Below, piece by piece: positions 9,037-17,529 of a stretch of 64,000 nucleotides of DNA (position 1 is its first letter; every line of letters starts with the position of its first letter). The position numbers and the translations under genes were made by a program. Source of the stretch: JADJRG01 sp964474905 (GTDB lineage: Bacteria; Myxococcota_A; Polyangia; Nannocystales; Nannocystaceae); assembly GCA_964474905.1 (NCBI GenBank), contig CAYYUP010000028.1:9085-73084 (forward strand), read 5' to 3'. The notes below the pieces were generated by a model. It saw nothing but the letters and a program-made list of their open reading frames with translations, had not been told where the DNA came from and made no database searches.

Positions 9037-11097
9037 ATGTCAAAACGGGTCCTGGTCACCGCAGCGCTCCCTTACGCCAATGGCTCGATCCATCTCGGGC
9101 ACCTGCTAGAGGCGGTGCAGACCGACGTCTATGTGCGGGCGCGACGGCAGGCCGGCGAGCATGTGATCTTCATGTGGGCCGCCGATACCCACGGCACGCC
9201 GATCGAGCTTCGAGCCCGTCGTGAGGGCATCAGCCCCGAGGAGCTGGTCGAGCGTGCGCACGCCGATCATCTCGCGGTCTTCACCGACTTCGGGATCGGC
9301 TTCGACATCTACTACACGACACACTCCGACGAGACCCGCAAGCACGCCGGTCAGATCTTCAAGGTGATCGAAGACGCGGGCGGCATCACCAGCAAGCAGA
9401 CCGAGCAGCTTTTCTGTCCCAAAGACCAGAGGTTCCTGCCGGATCGTTTTGTCCGCGGGACCTGTCCGAAGTGCGGGGCGGCCGATCAGTACGGCGATGT
9501 CTGCGAGGTTTGCAGCGCGACGTATTCGCCGACGGATCTCAAAGACGCGGCCTGTTCCCTTTGCGGCACAACACCGAAGCTGGCCTCCTCTGAGCACCTC
9601 TTTGTGCCCCTAGATAAGCACGAGGCCTGGCTCCGCGAGTGGCTGCGGCCGATCTCCGAGGGCGGCACAACGCACCTGCAGCCGACCGTGCGCAACTACG
9701 TCTCGGGCTGGGTCGACCAGGGCCTGCGCGACTGGGACATCTCTCGCGACGCGCCCTATTTTGGCACCGAGATTCCGGGGCACCCGGGCAAGTACTTTTA
9801 CGTGTGGTTTGACGCGCCGGTCGGCTACATCGGCGCGACTGAGCGTTGGTGTGCCGATCGCGACTGCGACGTCGACGACTACTGGAAAAACCCCGACGCC
9901 GAGATCGTGCACGTGATCGGCAAGGACATCGTTTACTTCCACTGCCTCTTTTGGCCGGCGATGCTGCACGCCGCCGGCTACACCACGCCCTCGCGGGTGC
10001 AGGTGCACGGCTGGTTGCAGGTCAACGGCGAGAAGATGTCCAAGACCCGCGGCACCTTCATTCTCGGCCGTACTTACCTAGATCATGCGTCGCCGGATTA
10101 TCTCCGCTACTACTTTGCGGCCAAGCTGGGCGCAGAGCAGGGGGATATCGATCTCAGCATGGAGGACTTCGCCAATCGGGTGAACGCGGATTTGGTCAAG
10201 AAGGCCGCGAACCTGGCCAGTCGGGCGATCAAATTTATCGGCTCGCGGTTGGACGGAGTCGCGAGCGTTGCGGCCGAGGATGCGGCGCCTCTGCTCGCCC
10301 GGGCGCGCGAGCGTTTGGCCGCGGCGCCGGGCCTCTTTCGCGAGTTTGAGAGCGCCAAAGCGATGCGTTCGGCGATGGAGATCGCCGAGGATTTTAACCT
10401 CTACCTGACCGAAGCGGCGCCGTGGAAGCTGGTCAAGAGCGACCCCGAGCGGGCGCGAGAGGTCTGCAGCGCGGTCGTCGAGGCTTGTACGATGATCGCC
10501 GCGATCCTGCGGCCGGTATTGCCGGGTTGGGCCGAGAAGGTCGCCCGCATGATCGGCCGCGACGAGCCTTTGGACTTTGTCAACGCCGCCCTGCCGCTGC
10601 CGCCAAACCAGGCGATCGGTCGCTACGAGACCCTCGCGGCGCGCATCGAGTCAAAGCAGCTCGAGGCGATTATCGAGGCGAGTAAGGAGAGCCTCTCGCA
10701 GGGCGATGCAGCTGCCGAGCCCGCCGGGGCCGAGGGAGCCGCGGACTACGAGGTGCCCGAACTCGCGGCCGAGGTCTCGATCGATGATTTTGTCGGTATC
10801 GATTTGCGGGTCGGTCGGATCAGTGCTTGCGCAGCGGTCGAGGGCTCCAAAAAGCTGTTGCAGCTGACCGTCGATCTGGGGCCGCTCGGGGTTCGCAATG
10901 TCTTCTCGGGTATCGCCAAGAGCTACGCTCCCGAGGCGCTTGTGGGCAAAAACGTCGTTGTCTTTGCCAATCTCAAGCCACGCAAGATGCGCTTCGGTCT
11001 CAGCGAAGGCATGGTGCTCGCTGCGGGCGAGGCGGCCGATGGGATCACAGTGCTAGAGCTAGATCCTGCGGCCCGACCGGGCGAGCGCATCTCGTAG
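9037..11097 (+). CDS. metG: Methionyl-tRNA synthetase
   Basis: A 686-residue class I aminoacyl-tRNA synthetase that charges tRNA-Met in the cytoplasm. The HIGH signature is HLGH at residues 19-22 and the KMSKS signature is KMSKT at residues 333-337. The connective peptide has zinc-binding cysteine pairs at 143/146, 156/159 and 173/176. The C-terminal 110 residues or so, beginning near VSIDDFVGIDLRVG, form the EMAP-II/Trbp111-type tRNA-binding and dimerisation domain after an Ala/Glu-rich linker. Size and domain order match the E. coli MetG type. The predicted deaminase gene begins 65 bp downstream on the same strand, and I see no terminator between them, so read-through is possible. Confidence 0.97.
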   Translation: MSKRVLVTAALPYANGSIHLGHLLEAVQTDVYVRARRQAGEHVIFMWAADTHGTPIELRARREGISPEELVERAHADHLAVFTDFGIGFDIYYTTHSDETRKHAGQIFKVIEDAGGITSKQTEQLFCPKDQRFLPDRFVRGTCPKCGAADQYGDVCEVCSATYSPTDLKDAACSLCGTTPKLASSEHLFVPLDKHEAWLREWLRPISEGGTTHLQPTVRNYVSGWVDQGLRDWDISRDAPYFGTEIPGHPGKYFYVWFDAPVGYIGATERWCADRDCDVDDYWKNPDAEIVHVIGKDIVYFHCLFWPAMLHAAGYTTPSRVQVHGWLQVNGEKMSKTRGTFILGRTYLDHASPDYLRYYFAAKLGAEQGDIDLSMEDFANRVNADLVKKAANLASRAIKFIGSRLDGVASVAAEDAAPLLARARERLAAAPGLFREFESAKAMRSAMEIAEDFNLYLTEAAPWKLVKSDPERAREVCSAVVEACTMIAAILRPVLPGWAEKVARMIGRDEPLDFVNAALPLPPNQAIGRYETLAARIESKQLEAIIEASKESLSQGDAAAEPAGAEGAADYEVPELAAEVSIDDFVGIDLRVGRISACAAVEGSKKLLQLTVDLGPLGVRNVFSGIAKSYAPEALVGKNVVVFANLKPRKMRFGLSEGMVLAAGEAADGITVLELDPAARPGERIS

Positions 11098-11162
11098 TTG
11101 CAGCTCGAGCTTTGCCTCGCGAGCTGGCGCGCGGCCACGAGCGCAACTATCTTTGCCGGTCC

Positions 11163-12656
11163 ATGTTTGTTCCGCCATCGCCTCTCGACAAACCGGAGCT
11201 CTTCTTTGCGCTGGTAGGGCCATTAGGGACCGATCTCGACGCGATTACGACAGCGCTTCGAGCTGAGCTGTTGATCGTCGGCTATCGACTAGAGAAGCCG
11301 ATCCGGCTCATCAAACTCGCGAAGGCGTTGGCAAAGTATGAGCGCCTCAACGAGTCCTCGGCTTCTGAGGACGAACGCCTTTGCGCGAATATGGATGCTG
11401 GAGACGAAATCCGACGGAGCTTTGGTCATGGAGGTGCCCTCGCAGCTCTCGCCGTCGCCGAGGTTAAGAGGCTCCGTAAGACAGAGGAGCCGCTGCCGGC
11501 AACGGCGTTCCTCCTCCGCTCGCTCAAGCACCCCGCAGAGGTTGCTCTGTTGCGCGAGGTCTACGGGCCGTCACTCGTGGTGATCTCTGTCCACGAGGCG
11601 CACGGGGAGCGGGTGAAGCGGCTCGCACAAAAGATCGAGAAGTCTCGGCGGGATCCCGAGGGGGCACGCACATTCGCAGAGCAGCTGATCATGCGTGACC
11701 AGGACGGCAGCACCGACAAGCTCGGTCAGAGCGTGCGCAAGACGTTCCCACTTGCCGATTTTTTCCTCGATGCAGGAGGCGACCTTCGCCGGCAAATTGA
11801 GCGCCTCGCCCATGTACTTTTTAATCATCCCCAGACGAGTCCTACGCGCGATGAGTACGCGATGTTTTCTGCCCAGGCGGTTGCTCTGCGCTCGTCCGAC
11901 ATGTCTCGGCAGATCGGTGCGGCGATCGTCGACGCGGACGGCGAAGTGATCGCTGTGGGTTGCAACGAGGTGCCGAAACCTGGGGGTGGCGTGTACTGGA
12001 CGGGCGATGAGCCGGACTGCCGTGATTTTCGACAGGGCTCCGATCCAAACGCGATCATGGGCCGCAAGATCCTCCTCGAAGTCTTTCGAGAATTAAAACA
12101 CGCCGGTTGGCTGGGGCCAGAGCGCGCCGGCTTGGAGCCGTCCGACCTGGTCGAGGAGGCGCGCGAAGCTAAACTCCTCGATCGGGCGCGGATCACCAAC
12201 CTCATCGAGTTCGGTCGCGTCGTGCACGCAGAGATGAACGCCCTGGTCTACGCAGCCCGCCGGGGCGTTCCCGTGGACGGACAAAAACTCTACTGCACAA
12301 CCTTTCCGTGCCACGTGTGTGCGAGACACATCATTGGTGCGGGGATCCGCAGCATCGTCTTCATCGAACCCTATCCAAAGAGCCTCGCTCTCGAGCTGTA
12401 CCCAGAGGCGGTCGATCCTGTGGGTGATAAGAGTGTGTCTTTTCGCCCTTTCACGGGCATCGCGCCGAGGCGCTACCTCGAGTTCTTTGACTTCGGTCGC
12501 CGAAAAGATGCTCGGGGTTACGCGCTTTGCTGGAATCCTGGTAGCGCTCTGCCCCGAGTCCGCAGTCTTGGGAACCCGCACCTGTTGGCGGAGAAGGCCC
12601 TGTGCGATAAACTGCAGCGCACGCTTGGAGCGTACGAATTAGCCGCCAAGCGATGA
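11163..12656 (+). CDS. Predicted anti-phage dCTP deaminase (AvcD/DCD-type, P-loop plus deaminase)
   Basis: A 497-residue two-domain protein. The N-terminal half starts with FFALVGPLGTDLDA, a P-loop-like motif without the usual lysine, followed by a nucleotide-kinase-like fold. The C-terminal half is a zinc-dependent cytidine/deoxycytidylate deaminase: His355-Ala-Glu357 in VVHAEMNAL supplies one zinc ligand and the catalytic Glu, and Cys383 and Cys386 in PCHVC supply the others. This domain pairing is that of the anti-phage dCTP deaminases (AvcD), which deplete dCTP/dCMP pools on infection; that function is inferred here, not shown. A plain dCMP deaminase would be about one third the size. The ATG at 11163 is chosen because the family N-terminus begins there, though the frame is open further upstream. 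The gene is followed by a small gene on the same strand. Confidence 0.8.
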   Translation: MFVPPSPLDKPELFFALVGPLGTDLDAITTALRAELLIVGYRLEKPIRLIKLAKALAKYERLNESSASEDERLCANMDAGDEIRRSFGHGGALAALAVAEVKRLRKTEEPLPATAFLLRSLKHPAEVALLREVYGPSLVVISVHEAHGERVKRLAQKIEKSRRDPEGARTFAEQLIMRDQDGSTDKLGQSVRKTFPLADFFLDAGGDLRRQIERLAHVLFNHPQTSPTRDEYAMFSAQAVALRSSDMSRQIGAAIVDADGEVIAVGCNEVPKPGGGVYWTGDEPDCRDFRQGSDPNAIMGRKILLEVFRELKHAGWLGPERAGLEPSDLVEEAREAKLLDRARITNLIEFGRVVHAEMNALVYAARRGVPVDGQKLYCTTFPCHVCARHIIGAGIRSIVFIEPYPKSLALELYPEAVDPVGDKSVSFRPFTGIAPRRYLEFFDFGRRKDARGYALCWNPGSALPRVRSLGNPHLLAEKALCDKLQRTLGAYELAAKR

Positions 12657-12670
12657 CCCAGGAGAACGAA

Positions 12671-12856
12671 ATGTCGGAGAAAACCCCACGCGAACTCCTT
12701 CAAGAGACCTTAGAGCGCAATGCCAGAGAGGTTGCGGCTTGGCCAGCTTGGATGCGGAGCGCCGTGTCAGCAGAAAGAATCTTTTGCACTTCCGTCGCCG
12801 ACGAGCACCGAGCCAAAGTAGATCCGGGACGGGTCGCCTCCAAACGCCAGCGCTGA
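12671..12856 (+). CDS. Small protein linked to the anti-phage deaminase
   Basis: A 61-residue hydrophilic protein. An AGGAG sequence at 12660-12664 sits 6 bp before the ATG at 12671, an unusually good ribosome site for this window. An in-frame ATG at 12653 would overlap the deaminase stop (ATGA) and add six residues. The N-terminal half, with TPRELLQETLERN then a WPAWMRSA motif, resembles short uncharacterised proteins seen near defence or mobile genes; this is from memory and I cannot name the family. The basic C-terminus (RVASKRQR) could bind nucleic acid. In Vibrio the deaminase is controlled by a small RNA (AvcI). Whether this peptide has a comparable regulatory role is speculation. Confidence 0.65.
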   Translation: MSEKTPRELLQETLERNAREVAAWPAWMRSAVSAERIFCTSVADEHRAKVDPGRVASKRQR

Positions 12857-12893
12857 GTCCCTCGTCGTGTGCGAACAATGAGCACCTACGTCT

Positions 12894-12917
12894 AACGACC
12901 GCTGGGAGCAGGTCGTT
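12894..12917. terminator. Possible hairpin between convergent genes
   Basis: AACGACC (12894-12900) pairs with GGTCGTT (12911-12917) around a 10-base loop, in the gap between the small deaminase-linked gene and the 3' end of the leftward HTH gene. There is no U-tract, so it may be only a weak terminator. Confidence 0.35.
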
Positions 12918-12945
12918 GATGCTTCAGGCTGTTTCGCGAATCTCT

Positions 12946-13791
12946 CTAGAGTGCGTGCTGGAGCGCGCGGTGCAGCGATCTCTCGAAGGTCTCGATGCGC
13001 TCTCCTAGGCGGTTACCGGTCAGGGTGCGGGCACCCTGGAGCAGCTTCTCGATCGCGATCTCGGCGGCTGTGACCGCCCTTCCGCGCCAGGTCAGTCGTT
13101 TTTGAGTCGCGACCCGGAGCTCTAGTAACGAAGTCAAGAGGTGGGTCTCGATGCGCTCGGCGAGGCGGCTGAAGTCGGGATCCGCGTAGACCAAATTGTA
13201 GTGCACAAGGCCCGAGAGAGCAGAACAGGCCCGGCTTTGCGCCTCTTGGAAGAGCTCCTGCTTGCGCCTGGGATCCGCTTGATGGCAGCCGTCGACGAGA
13301 AACTGAAGGTAGGCACGAAGCGCCTGCTCGGTCTCTTCGAGCAGCGCATCATCGGACCTGGGGTTTCGCCGGCCTTCGGCGACACCGCTGAGGATCGCCG
13401 TTCCGATCGCGAAGGCGTCGAGTTCACGGATCGAATTGGGATAGTTGCGGTCACCGGGCTCTGCAGGTGCAGTCGCCGGAGCAAAGGAGACCGTGAAGCT
13501 CGGCTGCGGGCGGGTATTCTTCAGCTCCGCGTCGAGCGGTAGGCTCTCAGACACAGGCGTCGGCCGAGGCGCTGGCGCGCTGGGAGCGGTGCTCTGGGGG
13601 CTGCTCGGTGCTGTACTGGGTGCGCTCCGGCGGGCCTTGCCGCCCTTGCCGAGGCCGTCGAGATCGGCGCGGCTGATCACCCAGCGTGAGCCGATTCGGC
13701 GGGCTGGGAGACGGCCGGTCTGGGCCATATGGCGGACGGTCCGCTCGCTCTTACCGATGAGGGTTGCTGCTTCCTTGATCGACAGATCCAT
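12946..13791 (-). CDS. Excisionase-type helix-turn-helix DNA-binding protein
   Basis: A 281-residue protein when started at the ATG preceding DLSIKEAA. Residues 1-48 form a MerR/excisionase-like HTH (SIKEAATLIGKSERTVRHMA, then GRLPARRIGSRWVISRADLD), as in helix_turn_helix_17 proteins. A Ser/Pro/Ala linker (about residues 55-90) leads to a helical C-terminal region of about 170 residues that I do not recognise, possibly for multimerisation or ligand sensing. An in-frame ATG at 13857 would add 22 residues, but the HTH begins right at the chosen start. The gene is divergent from the BtuF-like gene with about 110 bp between them, an arrangement that suggests it may regulate its neighbour or itself. 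It probably acts as a transcription regulator; no phage integrase is nearby, so a true excisionase role is unlikely. Confidence 0.78.
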   Translation of the reverse strand: MDLSIKEAATLIGKSERTVRHMAQTGRLPARRIGSRWVISRADLDGLGKGGKARRSAPSTAPSSPQSTAPSAPAPRPTPVSESLPLDAELKNTRPQPSFTVSFAPATAPAEPGDRNYPNSIRELDAFAIGTAILSGVAEGRRNPRSDDALLEETEQALRAYLQFLVDGCHQADPRRKQELFQEAQSRACSALSGLVHYNLVYADPDFSRLAERIETHLLTSLLELRVATQKRLTWRGRAVTAAEIAIEKLLQGARTLTGNRLGERIETFERSLHRALQHAL

Positions 13792-13887
13792 GACGGCGCG
13801 CAGCGTAACCGAAGTCGGCAACGAGTCGATAATTGTCGGCCATTTGTGGGGACGCATTGCCGCAGATGGCCGCCGATCACGGCCGTT

Positions 13888-13895
13888 GGAGGAGA
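13888..13895 (+). promoter_or_regulatory. Strong Shine-Dalgarno with two alternative starts downstream
   Basis: GGAGGAGA precedes both an ATG at 13899 (frame ends after 15 codons at 13946) and an in-frame GTG at 13906 for the BtuF-like protein. It supports initiation upstream of the ATG at 13933 and leaves room for a short leader peptide. Confidence 0.5.
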
Positions 13896-13905
13896 GCCAT
13901 GGCCC

Positions 13906-15057
13906 GTGAATCTGGGATATCTTGGGCGACGCATGCGCAAGCCTGAGCACCAGTGGCAGACCCGTCAGCACCGAGCGATCCGCCGGCTGGAGAGCGATCC
14001 TTCGTGGCAGGAGATGTCGCGGTCGGAGACCCTTGACCTGGTACCGCAGGGGGTTGGGGAGCCCGCTCATCTGCGCCTCAGCCTTGAACGGCAGATCTTC
14101 GGAGGTGCGCTCGGGGGCCCCGATTTGGGGGATCTGATCCACGCCGTGAGCGCCTGGTTGGTGGCCCGAGGTGCGCGCGAAATCAATCTTTCGGATACCG
14201 AAGGCACGGTGCTTGCGAAGGGATCGATCGACGTCTGGGCTTTGGGGTCGCCGCCATCGCGGGCTCCGAGCACACTGGTGACACTCTGCCCCTCGAATGC
14301 CGAGATGGTTGCTGCGCTCGGCTGTTTTGATCGGGTGATGGCTTGCGAGGATTCCTCGGATTATCCGCCGGAGGTGGAGCAGCGTGAACGCCTGGGACCC
14401 GACCTGGATCCTGATCTCGATCGTGTCGCCGAGTTGCGGCCGGGTCTGGCAGTGGCTTCGCTCTCGGTGCCCGGCATGGAGCGGGTGGTCACGGGGTTGC
14501 GGGCGCGGGGTATTCCTTTTGTTGTTCTCGCGCCGCGCAGCGTTGCCGAGGTCGAGCAAGAGATGCTCCGGCTTGGGCGCTGTCTTGGAGTGGCGTCGCG
14601 GGCACAGGAGGTCGCCCTAGGGTTGCAAGCGCAGCGCCAGGAGCTGGTGGCACGCCGGGTTTTGCAACCGTTGCGGGTCTATCTCGAGTGGTGGCCGCGG
14701 CCGATGTTTACGCCAGCGTCAGCGTGTTTTAGCAACGAACTCATCGAGCTTGCCGGGGGCGTAAATGCATTTGCGGATCGGCCAGGATCGAGTGTGGAGA
14801 TCGATGCAGAGGAGTTACTCGCCGCCGATCCGGACGTTTGTTTTATCTCCTGGTGCGGCGTCGCCGAGCGCAAGCTCGATCCGGCGAGGCTGATCGATCG
14901 CAGTGGTCTCGAGGCTCTGCGCGCAGCCCGAGCGGGTCGGGTTTATGCGCTCGACGAGGCCTTTGCGGGTCGCCCCGGGCCTCGCATGCTCGAGGCGGCG
15001 CGACGCATGGCGCAGAGGATCCGCGAGGTTACCGAGGCGACCTCGCGAGAGAACTGA
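13906..15057 (+). CDS. BtuF/FecB-like periplasmic-binding-fold protein without signal peptide
   Basis: A 383-residue protein from GTG at 13906, or 374 residues from ATG at 13933. The first 105 residues or so are unlike known binding proteins and contain no signal peptide or lipobox. From TLVTLCPSNAEMVAALGC onward it is a class III periplasmic binding fold of the type used for cobalamin and siderophores: the PSNxE motif, a DxxSDYPPEV segment, a central ELRPGLAV helix and a C-terminal DPDVCFISWCG strand. Proteins of this fold without an export signal exist in some cobalamin-related loci, but no transporter or corrinoid gene is visible here. It may act in the cytoplasm as a ligand sensor or carrier. 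It is divergent from the HTH gene. The ligand is unknown. Confidence 0.75.
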   Translation: MNLGYLGRRMRKPEHQWQTRQHRAIRRLESDPSWQEMSRSETLDLVPQGVGEPAHLRLSLERQIFGGALGGPDLGDLIHAVSAWLVARGAREINLSDTEGTVLAKGSIDVWALGSPPSRAPSTLVTLCPSNAEMVAALGCFDRVMACEDSSDYPPEVEQRERLGPDLDPDLDRVAELRPGLAVASLSVPGMERVVTGLRARGIPFVVLAPRSVAEVEQEMLRLGRCLGVASRAQEVALGLQAQRQELVARRVLQPLRVYLEWWPRPMFTPASACFSNELIELAGGVNAFADRPGSSVEIDAEELLAADPDVCFISWCGVAERKLDPARLIDRSGLEALRAARAGRVYALDEAFAGRPGPRMLEAARRMAQRIREVTEATSREN

Positions 15058-15123
15058 ATCCGCAACCGAGTGCGTGTGCGCTGATTTTTTTGTCGGTGGC
15101 GGGGCCTGTGCGAGGGTCGAACT

Positions 15124-15396
15124 ATGTCCGGTGCCAAGGCAGCTGCGCAGATCCGACGCCTGGTCGCTGAACTCAGCCACCACCACGGCTATCGCACGCT
15201 CTGGCTCGACCGACGGGGGTACCTCTGCCACTCCGAGCCCGACGACGACTACGCGTCGATAGGTTTCACGTATGTGACCACGGTGCAGCGCCCGCAGGAC
15301 GACGAGCTTGGAGCGACACTCGGCGCCTTCTTCGAGAGTCGTCGTCAGGACCGTGAGATCCGCGAGGGCACAGCCCCGCTTTTGGCCTCGGCCTGA
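15124..15396 (+). CDS. Small hypothetical protein
   Basis: A 90-residue protein with ATG start, acidic-to-neutral, no signal peptide or membrane segment. It contains two consecutive histidine-rich turns (SHHHGYRTLWLDRRGYL) followed by an acidic patch EPDDDYAS. I do not recognise the family. It lies 66 bp after the BtuF-like gene and about 220 bp before the cyclase gene, on the same strand. Good composition for this genome and a defined start make it a likely real gene, but nothing shows its role. Confidence 0.55.
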   Translation: MSGAKAAAQIRRLVAELSHHHGYRTLWLDRRGYLCHSEPDDDYASIGFTYVTTVQRPQDDELGATLGAFFESRRQDREIREGTAPLLASA

Positions 15397-15617
15397 GCTT
15401 TTTGACGGGTCGCTTTTCTCGGGACTACGGCCTATTTGGCCGGTAACCGATGTGCGGATGATCGGGCGCGGCTAAGTCTCGCTTTGTGCCTGAAAAAAAT
15501 GCGGATGTGGTCCGCGGACCCGAGCCGATGACGTGCGTCTGCGGCTTCGTTCGCAGCCCAGTGCGAGGTCGCGCCTGCGCCCGTGCAGCTTGCGGTGCGC
15601 CGTGCCACCATGCGGCC

Positions 15618-17525
15618 ATGGAACCAAGAGAGCAGGGGTCGGAGGTATGCGTCGAGCATCACTTCGCCGCGTCGTGCGAACTCGTCTGGGGCCTGCTCTC
15701 GGACACCAATCGTTACAACCGGGCGATGGGTCTCAGCATACCCAGCTATGTCTGGCAGCTGAATGAAGGCCATCGAGTACTCGTGGGTCGGTCGACCGAA
15801 GGTGGCCTGAGCCTGCGCTGGATCCAAGAGCCCTTCGAGTGGATCGAAGGTCGAATGTTTAGGGCACGGCGGATCTTCTTTGCGGGTCCTGCGAAAAGCG
15901 GCACCTTGGAGATCGATCTCGACGACATCGATGAGATCGGGGGGTGCGTGGCTCGGATCACCGTTACAGGGGCGATGCGTTCGCGCGCGCTCCGGGTTTT
16001 TCAGCCGCTCGTGCGGGCCCATCTGCGCCGCAAGATCATCAGCTACATGGAGGGCATTGCCTCCGTTGCCTCCGTTACCTCCGGTGAGCCATCGGCCAGC
16101 GAGCTTCGCCCGGAGCTGCCCGCATCCGTTCGGGCGAAGATGTTGCTTCTTGCGAGCGATCGCGAGGTCATCGTCGGTGGCAGTGGGCCTATCGCTCATG
16201 ACGAGCTCGCCCGTCGGGCGGAGCGAATGGCCACCGCTCCGGTCGATCAAGAGATCGTTCGAGTGCTGGTCGAGCGCCTGGCAAAGCGCCCCGACGAGGA
16301 TGTCTCGCAGATGCGTCCCTTTGAGCTGGCGCGTCAGTGGGGTCACGATCGTCGCAGCGTGCTCCGAGTCTTCTTGCACGCGACCCGGGCGGGGCTCGTC
16401 GATCTCAACTGGCAGATCAATTGTCCGGTCTGCCGGGTCTCTGCGGAGGTCGTGACGACACTCGGTGAGATCGGTCGTGATGTGCACTGCCAGGCCTGCA
16501 ACATCGCCTACGACGTCGACTTTGGTGCCAACGTCGAGGCGGTATTTCGCTCGAACAGGGCGATCCGCGATGTCGAGCCGGCTGTCTATTGTGCGGCGAG
16601 CCCGGTATTTCGGCCGCATATCTTCGCCCAGTTGCGGGCGGATCCTGGGCCCTTTCAAGAGCACGAACTGCGGCTGCACGACGGTCGATTGCACCTGCGT
16701 ACCCTCGGTCAGCAGCCGCCGATCGATCTGAAGGGGGCTTTGGTACCGGCCGAGATCGAGGTCGAGATCGATGCGAAGTCGGTGCGTGCCTTGACCCGCG
16801 GTGAGTCGAGCGACGGCACGACGCGACTGCGTCTGCGCAGTGCTGGCACAGAGCCGGAGTATCTGCTTATCGAACGCGGTGCCTGGGCGAGCGATGCAGT
16901 CTTGGGATCGATCGTCGCCTCGTTGCCGGAGTTTGTCGATCTCTTTGCGACCGAGGCCCCCGCCGCCGGTCTGGACCTGACGATCAGCACTCTCACGTTT
17001 CTCTTTAGCGACCTCACGGGATCGACTGCCCTCTACGAGAAACTTGGTGATGCCCGGGCATTCGCGATCGTGCAGGAGCACTTCGCGGTGATGGAGGCGG
17101 TGGTCTCGGCGAATGGCGGGGCCGTGATCAAGACGATGGGTGATGCCGTGATGGCCAGCTTTTCAACGCCGCGCGATGCGATCCGAGCCGCTGCTCTGGC
17201 GGTGCGGCGCACTCAGGCCAAGCACGGGGAACTCGAGATCGGCGTCAAACTGGGGGTGCATGAGGGCCCCTGCCTGGCGGTTCGCGCCAATGACCGGCTC
17301 GATTTTTTTGGTACGACGGTCAACCTCACGGCTCGCTTGCAGGGGCAGGCGAGGGCCGGCGAGATGGTGCTCATGCGCGAACTCGCGGAGCGCCCAAAGA
17401 TCGCGGAGCAGCTCGCGGAGTTTCCTGCTCGGGTCTCCAATGCTCATCTCAAGGGCATCGCCGTCGAGCAGCCGCTGATCGCCGTCGACCTGCGCGAACT
17501 GCTATCTCCGGATAGTCGTCGCTAA
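15618..17525 (+). CDS. Class III adenylate/guanylate cyclase with SRPBCC-like and zinc-ribbon-like sensory regions
   Basis: A 635-residue soluble protein from ATG 15618; a GTG at 15486 would add 44 Cys/Arg-rich residues that look non-coding. Residues about 10-150 resemble an SRPBCC/START-type ligand-binding fold. The middle part (about 220-400) resembles DUF5939, with a CPVC...CQAC cysteine set suggesting a zinc ribbon. The C-terminal cyclase domain (about 455-620) has both metal-binding aspartates, Asp465 in FSDLTGST and Asp509 in KTMGDAVMA. It also has the substrate-selecting Lys two positions before GD and the transition-state Asn/Arg in VNLTAR. It should make cAMP (Lys plus Asp-type selection) in the cytoplasm, probably under control of a hydrophobic ligand. 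It ends 4 bp from the convergent MYXO-CTERM gene. Confidence 0.87.
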   Translation: MEPREQGSEVCVEHHFAASCELVWGLLSDTNRYNRAMGLSIPSYVWQLNEGHRVLVGRSTEGGLSLRWIQEPFEWIEGRMFRARRIFFAGPAKSGTLEIDLDDIDEIGGCVARITVTGAMRSRALRVFQPLVRAHLRRKIISYMEGIASVASVTSGEPSASELRPELPASVRAKMLLLASDREVIVGGSGPIAHDELARRAERMATAPVDQEIVRVLVERLAKRPDEDVSQMRPFELARQWGHDRRSVLRVFLHATRAGLVDLNWQINCPVCRVSAEVVTTLGEIGRDVHCQACNIAYDVDFGANVEAVFRSNRAIRDVEPAVYCAASPVFRPHIFAQLRADPGPFQEHELRLHDGRLHLRTLGQQPPIDLKGALVPAEIEVEIDAKSVRALTRGESSDGTTRLRLRSAGTEPEYLLIERGAWASDAVLGSIVASLPEFVDLFATEAPAAGLDLTISTLTFLFSDLTGSTALYEKLGDARAFAIVQEHFAVMEAVVSANGGAVIKTMGDAVMASFSTPRDAIRAAALAVRRTQAKHGELEIGVKLGVHEGPCLAVRANDRLDFFGTTVNLTARLQGQARAGEMVLMRELAERPKIAEQLAEFPARVSNAHLKGIAVEQPLIAVDLRELLSPDSRR

Positions 17526-17529
17526 GGGT

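Noticed and set aside
12946..14559. Long minus-strand frame extending the HTH protein to 537 residues
   Set aside because: The added 256 residues are antisense to the BtuF-like gene and Arg/His/Pro-rich; the HTH domain starts at ATG 13791.
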